A DNA stretch of 64,000 nucleotides, from assembly GCF_026278245.1 (NCBI RefSeq), contig NZ_CP111079.1, positions 3,350,501-3,414,500 of the forward strand. Reading direction: 5' to 3'. The stretch comes from Pontibacter kalidii. Lineage in GTDB: Bacteria > Bacteroidota > Bacteroidia > Cytophagales > Hymenobacteraceae. Below the pieces are notes generated by a model. It was not told where the DNA came from. It worked only from the letters and a program-made list of their open reading frames with translations, and did not search any database. The position numbers and the translations under genes were made by a program. Of this stretch, positions 26,352-35,870 are shown piece by piece (positions within the stretch are counted from its first letter, which is position 1; each line of letters begins with the position of its first letter).

Positions 26352-27278
26352 CTAATGTTTGCTTTTCTCGCCGGCAGTTACGCTGATGGGCAGGAAATTC
26401 TGCCTTGGCGGCAGGGGGCAGGTGGCGTAACCGGTAAACGCGCAGGGCGGTGTATAGGCTTTGTTAAAGTCGATGTAGGTTTTGCCACTGGCATCCGGCT
26501 TGGGCATGTAAAGGTAGCGGCCGGAGCCATAGGTATCGGTGCCGTTGGTTTTATCGGCGAAGATGATGAACAGCTCATCGCCCTCCTCCAGGGCATCCAG
26601 GCTATACTGCTGGCCCTCCACGGTAAACACCACCGCCCCCGGCGACGGCTCCTGCGAAGTTTGCCCCAGCACGTTCGTGATCGGGATCTGCTTTGGCAGC
26701 GGGTTCTGCTCCAGCCTTGCCTCCAGCCTCCACTCCGGCTGCACCGGGTAGCGCTCTAAGCCAGCGAAGCTCTTCCGCGCCTCGCTCTCGGCATCCCACA
26801 GCCTCACTGCGAACTTGTCGCCGCGCTTGATCACCACCCACTTCAGCGATCCGTAGCGCATTTCTGCCGGTTGCTCCATCTCGGCAGTATACACTACCGC
26901 CTCCTGCTGCACCGGCTCGCCGTTCAGCGTAATAGCAACGCCTTGGTTTACCTGCAGCTTCACCACATCGCCCTCCAGTATGAACTGGCCTGCCTGCTGG
27001 GCTATCGTCCCCTCCGGAAACACTATCTTGCCACCCTTGGCACTGCCAAAGCTGCTGCTGCCCGGCTCCAGCCAGTATAGCCCCGCCAGCGCTAACCAGC
27101 CGTCTTCCTTCTGCAGGTTCTCCACCCGCGTGGCGTGCCACTGGTCTATACTTGCCACGTAGCTGGAATCGGCTTCCGTAGCGGACTCCATACGTTGTGC
27201 TTCTATATCTGTTTGGGTTTGGGAGCAAGAGGAAAGTATAAAGCCGGCCAATGCGGCGGTAATAAGTAACTTTTTCAT
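26352..27278 (-). CDS. DUF1684 lipoprotein
   Basis: A 308-residue envelope lipoprotein; lipobox LSSC at 15-18. DUF1684 signatures: KEDGWLALAGLYWLEPG near residue 58, and at the end YGSGRYLYMP, DFNKAYTPPCAFTGYATCPL and PRQNFLP. The family is widespread in Bacteroidota and actinobacteria but has no assigned activity; the paired Cys in PPCAF and ATCPL are conserved. Single leftward gene. Confidence 0.88.
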   Translation of the reverse strand: MKKLLITAALAGFILSSCSQTQTDIEAQRMESATEADSSYVASIDQWHATRVENLQKEDGWLALAGLYWLEPGSSSFGSAKGGKIVFPEGTIAQQAGQFILEGDVVKLQVNQGVAITLNGEPVQQEAVVYTAEMEQPAEMRYGSLKWVVIKRGDKFAVRLWDAESEARKSFAGLERYPVQPEWRLEARLEQNPLPKQIPITNVLGQTSQEPSPGAVVFTVEGQQYSLDALEEGDELFIIFADKTNGTDTYGSGRYLYMPKPDASGKTYIDFNKAYTPPCAFTGYATCPLPPRQNFLPISVTAGEKSKH

Positions 27279-27436
27279 GGTGTTGGTAAAGTGGTTGTAT
27301 CGGATGCAGGGGGCAAAGGTATGAACTTATACTGGGATTTATTCTGCCATTAGCCTGGCCCCTGCTGGGTAGGGAATTTGTTCTGCACGCTTATTCCCCT
27401 CCTGGGAGGGGTTAACCGGCACTAGAAAAGCTATTA

Positions 27437-28459
27437 CTACGCTACAGCCATTCGCTGCCGGTAAGTGGCCGGGGGCACGCCGGTCCATTTCTTGAAAGAG
27501 CGGGAGAAAACACTTGGCTCCGAGAAACCCAGCAGGTAGGCGATGTCGGTGATGGTGCTCTGGTTGTCCTGCAGGTGCTTTAGGGCGATTTGCTTGCGCA
27601 CCTCGTCCAGCAGGGTTTGGTAGGTGGTGCCTTCTTCTTTCAGCTTGCCCTGCAGGCTGCGCACGCTCATAGCCAGGCTGCGGGCCACGGTGTTTATACC
27701 TGGCTCCTCCCCCTTCAGCAGATGGACGATCTCACGCTGCACCCGCTCCCGTATTGTTTTGGGCTCGTGCAGCTTCTGCAGGTACTCCTCGGCATACTTC
27801 TCGAAGAACCGGTTCAGCTCAGGGTTGGCTGTTACCACCGGCAGCTGCAGGCAATCTGCCTCCAAGACAAGCCCGCTATACTTGGCAGAGAACACCAGCT
27901 CGGTCCCTGCAAAAATTCGCTCGTGCTCCTGTGTACTCTCCGGCTTTGGATAGGCAAACAGCACCTGTTTATACTTCAGTTCCTGCCCTACCAGCGCCGA
28001 GAAAGCGTTTTTATAAATCACCAGCTCCGAGTCCAGGGCGTTGCGCGGATGCTGCAGCGCGGGGCTTGCTGCCTGCAGTTTTACGAGCGCCTGCCTTCCC
28101 TGCACCTCCAGGCTTGTACGGATAGCGCCGCAGATAATATCCTGGTACTTGCACAGCTTCAGCAGCGATTCGTGCAGCGTGGCCGCGTTCATCATCACGT
28201 AGGCAATGGTGCCCATCGCGGTGGGGTTTATACTTTCGGCCACGTGCAGGGCCAGGTCCGGGTCCTGGGTGGCGGCGATGGCCGCGTTCCACAGCTCCTG
28301 CACCGTCTCCACCGGAATGCGGGCGTTCACATCCTGCACCAGCCGCTGGTCCAGCCCCGCCTGCCGGCAAATACCATCCACGTCCTGTCCCTGCTGGCGC
28401 AGCACGTGCAACAGCAACCCTACCGAAGGTGCTGCGAGCGAGTGGTCTTCCTGGTTCAT
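27437..28459 (-). CDS. AraC-family transcriptional regulator
   Basis: A 340-residue regulator from MNQEDHSLAA (ATG at 28459). The N-terminal two thirds match the arabinose-binding-like sensor domain of OruR/ArgR-type regulators (LLLHVLRQQGQDVDGICRQAGL; INPTAMGTIAYVMMNAATL). The C-terminal pair of helix-turn-helices is clear: INTVARSLAMSVRSLQGKL, then ITDIAYLLGFSEPSVFSRSF and KKWTGVPPATYR. The ligand and targets are unknown; no adjacent gene is an obvious target. Confidence 0.9.
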   Translation of the reverse strand: MNQEDHSLAAPSVGLLLHVLRQQGQDVDGICRQAGLDQRLVQDVNARIPVETVQELWNAAIAATQDPDLALHVAESINPTAMGTIAYVMMNAATLHESLLKLCKYQDIICGAIRTSLEVQGRQALVKLQAASPALQHPRNALDSELVIYKNAFSALVGQELKYKQVLFAYPKPESTQEHERIFAGTELVFSAKYSGLVLEADCLQLPVVTANPELNRFFEKYAEEYLQKLHEPKTIRERVQREIVHLLKGEEPGINTVARSLAMSVRSLQGKLKEEGTTYQTLLDEVRKQIALKHLQDNQSTITDIAYLLGFSEPSVFSRSFKKWTGVPPATYRQRMAVA

Positions 28460-28546
28460 AGGTACAAGTATAACGAAGGTAAAAATAATCATTCTCCTCC
28501 TCAGATACAGCTATATTTAAGGCAAAGTATAATTTGTTATATTTAG

Positions 28547-28930
28547 ATGATGGAAATTTTTGATAAGCTGGACTCCTTCACCGGAAAAGCAGTCACCCAG
28601 GCCTTGGCCCTGCACGAGTTGGAGTTTGGCTGGCTGCAGCAGGTGGCCTTTCAAATAGAGGGAGTGTGGCTGGTGGTAGGGGTAAATGAGGAAACGGACG
28701 AGGTCATGCTTTCGATACTTCCGGAGCCGGACTTCAGGGCACTGGAGCAGCAGTTCAGTTTTACACAGATCTCGAACCAGCAGAAGCAGATCGCCTGGAC
28801 CTGGCGCATGACCAACCAACATGGCTACGAAGACGGCTTCCAATTGGCGTTTGACGATGTGGAGGGAACACATGTGCAGTTGCTAGCGGAGGCATCGCAG
28901 TTAAGGCTTACCATTTTCCGGAAATACTGA
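28547..28930 (+). CDS. Small soluble protein, DUF6334-like
   Basis: A 127-residue acidic protein with no signal peptide. HELEFGWLQQVAFQIEGVWLVVG and NEETDEVMLSIL suggest a small alpha/beta fold like DUF6334; this match is from memory and uncertain. Two adjacent ATG codons start it at 28547/28550. Stands alone. Confidence 0.65.
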   Translation: MMEIFDKLDSFTGKAVTQALALHELEFGWLQQVAFQIEGVWLVVGVNEETDEVMLSILPEPDFRALEQQFSFTQISNQQKQIAWTWRMTNQHGYEDGFQLAFDDVEGTHVQLLAEASQLRLTIFRKY

Positions 28931-29407
28931 AAACTATACTTCAAAACGATTACGGGCAGCTTCTCCCCTTCCTGCTGTTTTCCCGTGTAGTACGGCCACT
29001 GTTCTGCATCTTTATAAGCTGATAAATAAGAAAACTCCCACTCCAGCACTGCTTCCGCTGGTGCAAGCCTGTAGCCTTATCCTGTTCCATATCTTTTTCT
29101 GATTCGGCTTTTTAGGGTTAAACTATCCTCTTGAGGACAAATGAGAGCGTGAGTTCGAAACTTGCGACCGTAGGTTATAGGGGTGTTTACACCTGCAGAT
29201 TCACCCGTTTTGGCGCACGCAAGCAGCCCGCTCTGTAGTTTTACACCCCTGTTGAGCGATGCTCGCAAACAGTGAACTCTCGTTCTTGTTTGTCCTCAAA
29301 GGGATAATTCTTCAGAATCAGAGCTTATTCTAGAAAAGTTATAGAACAAGATATGAGCTATAAGCTCCCACCAACGTAAGAGGGAAAACCCCATTTACAC
29401 CCAATCC
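28931..29407. other. Spacer containing a 189-bp palindromic element
   Basis: No gene seen in 477 bases. The central part (29121-29309) is described separately; the rest is AT-rich without recognisable signals. Confidence 0.5.
29121..29309. repeat. Imperfect terminal inverted repeats, MITE-like
   Basis: Arms 29121-29156 and 29274-29309 share TATCC, then TTGAGGACAAA and a GAG/CGTGAGTTC-like end in opposite orientation. Nested inside, AGGGGTGT and ACACCCCT also pair. No ORF lies within. Confidence 0.5.
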
Positions 29408-29980
29408 ATGAAAACAGAAAAAGAAAAAATGCTTGCCGGTGAGTTGTACGACGCGCTCGACAAAGAACTCTCCGACGACAGGCTGCGCACCAGGCTGCTC
29501 ATAAAAAAACTAAACGACTCCCGCGAGGACGAGGTGGAGGACCGCGCCTGCATTCTGAAAGAGCTGATACCCAACGCTCAGCAGGGATTATGGCTGCAGC
29601 CGCCTTTCTACTGCGACTATGGCTACAATATGGTTGTGGGCGAGCGGGTATTCTTCAACTTCAACTGCGTAGTGCTGGATGTGGCGCAGGTAACCATCGG
29701 CAGCAGAACTCTATTTGGGCCTAACGTGCAAATTTATACTGCCACGCACCCCATTAACCACATAGAGCGTGCTTCGGGGCTGGAGTACGCCAAGCCCATT
29801 TCCATTGGCGAGGATGTGTGGGTAGGCGGCAGTGTGGTAATTTGCCCTGGCGTAAGTATAGGCCATCGCTCGGTTATTGGGGCTGGCAGCGTGGTGACCC
29901 GCGACATTCCGGCTGGTGTGTTTGCCGCAGGCAACCCATGCCGGGTGATCCGGCATTTAGAAGAGGATTCGAGCAACTAA
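29408..29980 (+). CDS. maa: Sugar O-acetyltransferase (maltose/galactoside acetyltransferase type)
   Basis: A 190-residue hexapeptide-repeat enzyme. The N-terminal Mac domain is present (KEKMLAGELYDALDKEL). The left-handed helix starts near WLQPPFYCDYGYNMVVGERV. The catalytic His lies in TATHPINH and the CoA end in IGHRSVIGAGSVVTRDIPAGVFAAGNPCRVIR. Transfers acetyl from acetyl-CoA to a sugar. It precedes osmC by 12 bases, so they are probably co-transcribed. Confidence 0.9.
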   Translation: MKTEKEKMLAGELYDALDKELSDDRLRTRLLIKKLNDSREDEVEDRACILKELIPNAQQGLWLQPPFYCDYGYNMVVGERVFFNFNCVVLDVAQVTIGSRTLFGPNVQIYTATHPINHIERASGLEYAKPISIGEDVWVGGSVVICPGVSIGHRSVIGAGSVVTRDIPAGVFAAGNPCRVIRHLEEDSSN

Positions 29981-29992
29981 ACGTTAAGGGCT

Positions 29993-30394
29993 ATGACCAT
30001 AACTGCCACTGTTAAAAACGCTTACGAACAGCATGAGGCAACCGTCTCTACCAACAGCGTGAGCAGGCAAGTCAGCTTACCTGCAAAACCAGAGGGATAC
30101 GGTTCGGCAGTGAACGGAGGGGAACTGCTGTTCCTGGCGCTGGCCACCTGCTTTTGCAATGATGTGTACCGGGAAGCGGCCCGTAGAAACATGGCTATCG
30201 ATCTGGTAGAAGTAATGGTTACCGGCGAATTTGGTCAGGAAGGAGAGCCTGCCACTAACATTACCTACGAGGTAAGCATTCTGGCGCCGGAACAATCGCA
30301 AGAGGAAATAGCATCCCTGACCCACCACGTAGACAAGGTAGCCGAGGTACACAACACCTTACGGAAAGGCGTACGTGTGACCCTAAAAGTATAA
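29993..30394 (+). CDS. OsmC-family protein
   Basis: A 133-residue OsmC-like fold. GGELLFLALATCFCNDVYREAARRN contains the first redox-type Cys. The second conserved Cys of peroxidase-active OsmC/Ohr proteins is not seen (DKVAEVHNTLRKG in its place), so peroxidase activity is doubtful and it is closer to the YhfA-like branch. Ends in a terminator. Confidence 0.85.
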   Translation: MTITATVKNAYEQHEATVSTNSVSRQVSLPAKPEGYGSAVNGGELLFLALATCFCNDVYREAARRNMAIDLVEVMVTGEFGQEGEPATNITYEVSILAPEQSQEEIASLTHHVDKVAEVHNTLRKGVRVTLKV

Positions 30395-30395
30395 A

Positions 30396-30433
30396 GCGAT
30401 GGGCTGGTAAATTCTTGTCAGCACCATCGCGTT
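30396..30433. terminator. Terminator between convergent osmC-like and ABC genes
   Basis: GCGATGG-GCTG pairs with CAGC-ACCATCGC with one bulged base; loop of 12 bases. The T-run is weak. Confidence 0.6.
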
Positions 30434-30454
30434 ATACTAAAACCGGCCGGGGCT

Positions 30455-31150
30455 TTACACGGTAAAGTAAGTCTCCAGCTCACGCAGCGTGTTTTCGTTT
30501 GTCTGCATGTCCTGCACCAGCTGGCCTTTCTCCAGGATCAGGATGCGCTCGCATACTTCGATCACGTGGCTCAGGTCATGGCTGGAGATGAGCATGGTCA
30601 TGCGCTTCTGCTCGCGCAAGGTGCGCAGCAGGTTCTTCAGACGGATTTGGGAGCTGGGGTCGAGGTTGGCGAAAGGCTCGTCCAGAATCAACAGTTCCGG
30701 GTTGGAGAGCGCGGCGGCGGCAATGCCGATCTTCTTCTGGTTTCCTTTCGAGAAGTCGCGGATATACTTGCGCTGGTTCAGGATCTCGTCGTTAAACAAA
30801 TCCATAAAGGGCAGCAGGCGCTCGGTTATGTCACCGTCCGAAAGGCCGTGCAGGTCGGCAATGAACTTGAAATACTCTTCTGCCGTGAGGTAGTCGATCA
30901 GGAAGCCCTCGTCCAGGTGAGAGCCAGTGTATGTTTTCCAGTCTTCCTGCTGCGCCACGTTAATGCCTTTGGAGAACACTTCGCCCTTGCTAGGCCGGAT
31001 CAGGTCCAATATCAGGCGGAACAGCGTTGTTTTACCGGCACCGTTGTTGCCCACCAAACCAATCGCCTCGCCGGCATGTATCGTCAGCTCCGGTATGTTA
31101 ACTACCACCGTGCCGTTGTATACTTTCTGTAAATCCTTTATCGTTAGCAT
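30455..31150 (-). CDS. ABC transporter ATP-binding protein
   Basis: A 231-residue ABC ATPase. Walker A GNNGAGKTT (34-42), a Q-loop followed by a variant signature FSKGNQKKIG, Walker B LLILDEPFANLD and the switch His in ISSHDLSHV. It lies 21 bases downstream of the DUF5687 membrane protein, which must be its permease. Transport cargo unknown. Confidence 0.93.
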   Translation of the reverse strand: MLTIKDLQKVYNGTVVVNIPELTIHAGEAIGLVGNNGAGKTTLFRLILDLIRPSKGEVFSKGINVAQQEDWKTYTGSHLDEGFLIDYLTAEEYFKFIADLHGLSDGDITERLLPFMDLFNDEILNQRKYIRDFSKGNQKKIGIAAAALSNPELLILDEPFANLDPSSQIRLKNLLRTLREQKRMTMLISSHDLSHVIEVCERILILEKGQLVQDMQTNENTLRELETYFTV

Positions 31151-31171
31151 ATCTTTTGTTTTTAAACGCTC

Positions 31172-32647
31172 CTATTCAGACTGGCGGAAACCCGTGGCCA
31201 GTTTATACTTGTGCTTCACAAACCACAGAGCCGACCACTGCAGCAGTTGCTTCTGGAAAATCAGTCCCAGCAAACCCAGGCCTCCTATGGTTGCCAGGCC
31301 CACGTAAGGGGCCTCTATCAGTCCGAAGGGCAGGTAGATGAGCAACGGCACAATGATGAGCGGCAGCATCATCACAAACTTAGAGGCCCCCACGCCCTGC
31401 CAGTTGAAGGCCGAGCCACGGCTCATGTCCAGGCGTGAGGTGTTGTAGGCAGAGAAATAAAAGATGATAAACACATTCACCCCGATGTTGTAGAGAAGCG
31501 CCGCCGTGTTTATGAGGATGATCTTATAGCCGAGCAGGCCGTAGGGCAGCGTGATAAGGTAAGTGAGCAGCGTTACCGATACAAACATCCAGTACTTGGC
31601 TTTGAAGAACTGGTACGGCGAAATGCGCTGCGTGAGCAGGGCATCGAAATGCGCACTTTGCCAGCCCGGCACAAACTGCCCGTAGCTGAACATAGCCATG
31701 CCCGTCATCATCAAGCCCACAAAAATCAACATAGCGTAACCCTCCAAGTAAGGTTCTTTGTAGAAGATCATGCCATAGAAAAGTATAAAGACCGACATCA
31801 TCAGCGTAGACTTCGGGCGTTTGTTGCGCCAGATCAGCTTAAGTTCCAGTTCTATCAGCTTGCCGGTCTCACCGAAGCGGCTCAGGAAGGCGATGTTGCT
31901 GCCCGATACCTGCGTCGCCTTGCGCACCTGCAGTTCCTCAGGGTAGGTGTTCTCCTTCAGGAAGCGGAAATTAAGAGCATAAGCTACAGCCAACAGCAGC
32001 AGGGGTACCGCTACCAGCCAAGGCTGCTGCAGCAACTGCCCAAACGCCGCCCGGGAGGCCTCATTCAACGAGAGCAGGCCGAAGTAATCGAGCAGCATCA
32101 GCCCCGAAACCACCACGCCGAAGGCCAGCGTGTACAACGGCTTAGAAGCCAGCTGCCGCTTAAAGTACAGCAGCACAAAGTTGTTGAACAGCGTGAGCGC
32201 CACCAGCGCCAGGAGCCACACCAAGGCTATACCCAGGCCATAGGCCGGCACCACCGCCGACACCATGAAGGGCACCATAAACAGCAACGGCAGCACGTTC
32301 AGGAAGCTGAAAACAGACTTAACCAGCACAAAGTGCACCAGCCTGTTTTTACCTATCGGCAGGTGCAGGTAAGGCTGAACCGCCAGCACGGGCAACTCCT
32401 GCAGCATAAACCGGAAGAAAAGGTCTATCAGGAAATAGTACAGCATGCCCCCGTTAAACACCACTATCGGGTCCTGGCTTGGGAACACTTTCAGCAGGAT
32501 ATCATCGATGTTGAAGCCCAGGAACAGGAAGATACCGCCGAAGTACAGAATCAGCAGCCCCATGATAATATTGAGCGCCAGACTCTTCTGAAAAATAGAA
32601 GAACGGAGATCGGCTTTCCACTGGTGTGTGAGTAAGGTTAACAGCAT
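31172..32647 (-). CDS. DUF5687 membrane protein (ABC permease)
   Basis: A 491-residue polytopic membrane protein with about twelve hydrophobic spans. Features seen: LTLLTHQWKADLRSSIFQKS at the start, QELPVLAVQPYLHLPIGKNRL near 84-104, and LIELELKLIWRNKRPKS near 265, a pattern of DUF5687, which pairs with an ABC ATPase in Bacteroidota. First gene of the pair with 30455-31150. Confidence 0.85.
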   Translation of the reverse strand: MLLTLLTHQWKADLRSSIFQKSLALNIIMGLLILYFGGIFLFLGFNIDDILLKVFPSQDPIVVFNGGMLYYFLIDLFFRFMLQELPVLAVQPYLHLPIGKNRLVHFVLVKSVFSFLNVLPLLFMVPFMVSAVVPAYGLGIALVWLLALVALTLFNNFVLLYFKRQLASKPLYTLAFGVVVSGLMLLDYFGLLSLNEASRAAFGQLLQQPWLVAVPLLLLAVAYALNFRFLKENTYPEELQVRKATQVSGSNIAFLSRFGETGKLIELELKLIWRNKRPKSTLMMSVFILFYGMIFYKEPYLEGYAMLIFVGLMMTGMAMFSYGQFVPGWQSAHFDALLTQRISPYQFFKAKYWMFVSVTLLTYLITLPYGLLGYKIILINTAALLYNIGVNVFIIFYFSAYNTSRLDMSRGSAFNWQGVGASKFVMMLPLIIVPLLIYLPFGLIEAPYVGLATIGGLGLLGLIFQKQLLQWSALWFVKHKYKLATGFRQSE

Positions 32648-33391
32648 AGGCAGGAAGTAGGATAGCGTTTCTTAAATATACTTCAAAGCCCATAAAAGCT
32701 CTAACGCCTCCGCTATTATTTAGACAAACCCAAGGATAATTTATACTTACAAGGCCATGGTTTCGATGAAACAGGATTTTGGCGTCAGGTTCCTTAAGTG
32801 TGGCGTCCTTTTCCAACCACCCCTACCCCTCCTTAGCCAAGGAGGGGAGCCTGGAATTGCTTTAGCTGAAGTATAAAGTGCATAGTTGCTGCCGTTGCGC
32901 GGACAGGTCGCGACCTGTCCCTACAAAGTATAAACCCCGCCCCAGCCCCTCCGGGGAGAGGAATTATCTGCAAACGATTATCATCCCCCTTCCCCCTTCT
33001 AAGGAGGACTTTGAATGAAGTTACATTAGCAGCGGTCATCGAAATAATTTCCAGCCTTTGGGTTGAGCGCCTTGTGAGATTCCGGTGCCGAAGGCATTGC
33101 GACCGAAGGGTAGCAAAGGAAGGGAACACCGCGCGATGCCCGAAGGCGAGGCCTCCCGGCCTGGGAGGGCAGAAAGCTAGAGATGCAACGGTAGGTTGGT
33201 GGGAACTAGAGGATCAGCGGTAGCTAGTAAGAATAGCTTGGTTCCAGTTACAGGAAGCGGCGGCTCAGGGAAGTGTAGTGCAAGTATAAATGACACAGGT
33301 TACAAACTCGCGCCATCGAAAGGAGATGGAATCAAGTACAGCTCAAGAATAAGTATGACTAAGTTGGATACAAAGCCGCAGAAACAAGCAT
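32648..33391. other. Repeat-rich spacer
   Basis: No gene in about 740 bases. From left: hairpin CCCCTCCTT/AAGGAGGGG (32826-32847) in a CCACCCCTACCCC context that recurs at 36811-36842; a perfect 20-bp palindrome GGACAGGTCGCGACCTGTCC (32901-32920) with a partial copy at 36741-36756; a CCCCCTTCTAAGGAGGAC segment (32988-33009) recurring near 54126; the structured repeat copy A; and a partial GCGCCA repeat near 33301-33315. Confidence 0.7.
33036..33290 (+). repeat. Dispersed structured repeat, copy A
   Basis: About 255 bp. Shares with the other three copies the blocks TTGGGTTGAGCGCC (33059-33072), GCGCGATGCCC (33131-33141), a block AGCTTGGTTCCAGT (33235-33248), and the end CAAGTATAAA. Hairpins TGCC/GGCA and CCTCCC/GGGAGG lie between the blocks. 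No ORF conserved among copies. Confidence 0.85.
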
Positions 33392-33431
33392 AAAAACAAC
33401 AGCGGCGCTGAGGATACCCCCAGCGCCGCTG
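33392..33431 (-). terminator. Intrinsic terminator of the S46 peptidase gene
   Basis: CAGCGGCGCTG (33400-33410) pairs with CAGCGCCGCTG (33421-33431); on the minus strand it is followed by G-T-T-T-T-T. Confidence 0.85.
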
Positions 33432-33454
33432 CTTATACTTAACAAAACAGGTGC

Positions 33455-35788
33455 TTAGTCTTTCACCTGCAGTTTAACTCTGGCTTTGCCTTGCTTCTTA
33501 TCTACCTTAAACTCGGTTTTGCCTTGCTCCAGGTTTTGCTTTGCCTCTTCTACTACGGCATTCAGCAGCTGGGCCTGTGGCGTGGCGGCTTCTGCTGCTT
33601 TAGCCTCGGCAGCATCACCCGCACCTGGGTTCTCGCCATCCACGATCGTCATCTCGTTGATCAGGTTCGTGGCGCCTGCATACTTCTCGATCAGGAACAG
33701 CACGTAGCGCGAGTCCACATTGATGCAGCGCTTGTACTCCGGATCGTACACCAGGTCGCCGGTCATGGCTTCCCAGTTGCCGTCGAAGGCCAGGCCGATC
33801 AACTCACCTTTGCCGTTGATCACCGGGGAACCGGAGTTACCGCCCGTGATGTCGTTGTCGGTGATGAAGTTAACCACCAGCTCGCCTTTGGAGTTGGCAT
33901 AGCGGCCGTAGTCCTTGGCCTCGTAGAGCTGCTTTAGCTTGGCCGGGATGATAAACTCCTCGTTGCTTGGGTCTTCCTTGGCCATGGTGCCCTCTAGGGT
34001 AGTATAATAGTTGTACAGTACGCCGTCTTGTGGGCTGTAGTCCTTCACGGTGCCATAGCTCAGGCGGATGGTGGAGCTAGCGTCCGGGTAGAACACTTTG
34101 TCCGGGTTCATCAGGCGCAGACCGGCCACGTACAGGCGGTTCGCCTCTGCCAGTTTCGCCTCGCTTTCGGCCAGCTTCGGCGCGATGTTGCTCCTGTAGT
34201 TGTCTACAATCGAGTTCACGATCTGGAAAGCCGGGTCGTTCTCCAGTGCTTTCTGCGTTGGGTTCTGCAGGAAGCTGTTCAGTTTCTGCTCGTTCACAAC
34301 AATCGAGTTGCTGTACACGTGGTCGGCCAGTTTCTCGAAGTTGCCTTTATACTTTTGCACCAGCTTCTTAAAGGATTCCGGCTGCTGGTCTTTGGCAATG
34401 TCCTCGTGATAGGCCTTCATCAGGGCAGCAAACACTTTCTTATCAGCTGGCAAATGGTAGTCTTTGAAGAAGGCGTCTACGCGCGGCTTCACATCCTCGG
34501 CAGCTTTCTTGGCGGCAGCCGCATTGCCTGACTTCAGGGCAGTGTACACTGGCGTGAGGCGGTAAGCCATCAGCAGCGCTTCTGTGCCTAGTACTGCTTC
34601 ATTCAGGTACACAGAACCCAGGTTATACTTTTCGATGTTAGCGTAAGCCTCCGCAATATCATTCAACACGTTGCCATAGGTGGCTTTGCGCTCGGCGTCG
34701 GCGTTAGCCCAGGCCTGGAACTTGTCCTCGTCCACAATCTTGCCCTCGATGGTGCGCATGCGCTTGATGCCCTCGTTCTGGCCGATAGAGTATTTGTAGT
34801 AGTTAGACGTAGAGGCATACTTGGAAGCATACTTGATGCGGGTGGCATCGCTCTTGTCCATCTCCTCTTTCCAGAGGTTCAGCTTCTTGTCGCGCAGCTT
34901 AATGCGGGAGTTGTTGAGTTGGTTCACCTCCAGTTTCAGGCCGTGCGAGGTCATAAAACGCTTGGTGCGGCCCGGGAAGCCAAATACCATCGAGAAATCG
35001 CCTGGCTCTTTGTCGCCGATATTGATAGGCAGGTGGTGGGCTGGCTTGTAAGGTACGTTCTCTTTGCTGTAAGTGGCAGGAGAGCCATCCGGGGCCATGT
35101 ACACGCGGAACATGGCGAAGTCGCCGGTGTGGCGTGGCCACATCCAGTTGTCGGTGTCGCCGCCATACTTACCGATGGAGGAAGGCGGGGCACCCACCAG
35201 GCGCACGTCGGTGTAGCGGTTGTAGGCAAACAGGTAAAACTCGTTGCCGTTGAAAAAGTCGCGCACATACGTTACATACTTGCCGTTCTCAGCCGCTTCC
35301 TTGGCCAGGGCCTGCGTACGCTGTGCAATCAACTGGGCACGCTGCTCCTCGGGCGTGTTATTGTCGATGCCCTCCAGTACCTTTGCTGTCACGTCATCCA
35401 TGTAGTGCAGAATGTCCACATACAGGCCTTCGTTTGGCAGCTCCTGGTCTTTCGAAGTGGCCCAGAAGCCGTTGGTCAGGTAATCTTTCTCAGGTGTGGA
35501 ATGCGACTGGATCTGGCCGTAGCCGCAGTGGTGGTTGGTCAGCAGCAGGCCTTCAGGGGAGATGAACTCGCCGGTACAGAAACCACCGAACTGTACGATG
35601 GCATCCTTCAGGCTGGAGTTGTTAACAGAGTAGATCTCTTCGGCTGTCAGCTGAAGTCCCTGTTTTTGCATATCCGTGTGGTTGAGACGCTTGATGAGCA
35701 TCGGCAGCCACATACCTTCGTCTGCCCTGGCCGCGAACGGCGTGCTCAGCGAGACTAAAAGTAGGAGTGAAAGGATTCTTTTTAACAT
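33455..35788 (-). CDS. S46-family dipeptidyl-peptidase, DPP7-like
   Basis: A 777-residue secreted or periplasmic serine exopeptidase that removes dipeptides from peptide N-termini. Signal peptide to about residue 22 (ends FAARADEG). The S46 His lies in LLTNHHCGYGQ (86-87) and the Ser is S652 in GGNSGSP; length is normal. The S1-pocket position 18 residues after the Ser is Gly670 in AFDGNWE; the acidic-specific DPP11 branch has Arg there, so a DPP7-like preference for hydrophobic P1 is inferred. Single gene with its own terminator and a possible -7 box. Confidence 0.92.
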   Translation of the reverse strand: MLKRILSLLLLVSLSTPFAARADEGMWLPMLIKRLNHTDMQKQGLQLTAEEIYSVNNSSLKDAIVQFGGFCTGEFISPEGLLLTNHHCGYGQIQSHSTPEKDYLTNGFWATSKDQELPNEGLYVDILHYMDDVTAKVLEGIDNNTPEEQRAQLIAQRTQALAKEAAENGKYVTYVRDFFNGNEFYLFAYNRYTDVRLVGAPPSSIGKYGGDTDNWMWPRHTGDFAMFRVYMAPDGSPATYSKENVPYKPAHHLPINIGDKEPGDFSMVFGFPGRTKRFMTSHGLKLEVNQLNNSRIKLRDKKLNLWKEEMDKSDATRIKYASKYASTSNYYKYSIGQNEGIKRMRTIEGKIVDEDKFQAWANADAERKATYGNVLNDIAEAYANIEKYNLGSVYLNEAVLGTEALLMAYRLTPVYTALKSGNAAAAKKAAEDVKPRVDAFFKDYHLPADKKVFAALMKAYHEDIAKDQQPESFKKLVQKYKGNFEKLADHVYSNSIVVNEQKLNSFLQNPTQKALENDPAFQIVNSIVDNYRSNIAPKLAESEAKLAEANRLYVAGLRLMNPDKVFYPDASSTIRLSYGTVKDYSPQDGVLYNYYTTLEGTMAKEDPSNEEFIIPAKLKQLYEAKDYGRYANSKGELVVNFITDNDITGGNSGSPVINGKGELIGLAFDGNWEAMTGDLVYDPEYKRCINVDSRYVLFLIEKYAGATNLINEMTIVDGENPGAGDAAEAKAAEAATPQAQLLNAVVEEAKQNLEQGKTEFKVDKKQGKARVKLQVKD

Positions 35789-35818
35789 GGAAATTTGTTT
35801 AGATTAGTTAAACCATGG

Positions 35819-35826
35819 CAAATTTA
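35819..35826 (-). promoter_or_regulatory. Possible -7 box (TAAATTTG) for the S46 peptidase gene
   Basis: Matches TAnnTTTG on the minus strand, 31 bases before the ATG. No well-spaced -33 element is seen. Confidence 0.35.
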
Positions 35827-35870
35827 ACAAAAAGTGCCACCTTTTGCCTACTTGTTACAAAAACCAAACC

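Noticed and set aside
33011..33223. Short frame over repeat copy A
   Set aside because: Same reason: the other copies interrupt it with insertions and substitutions that preserve stems, not codons.
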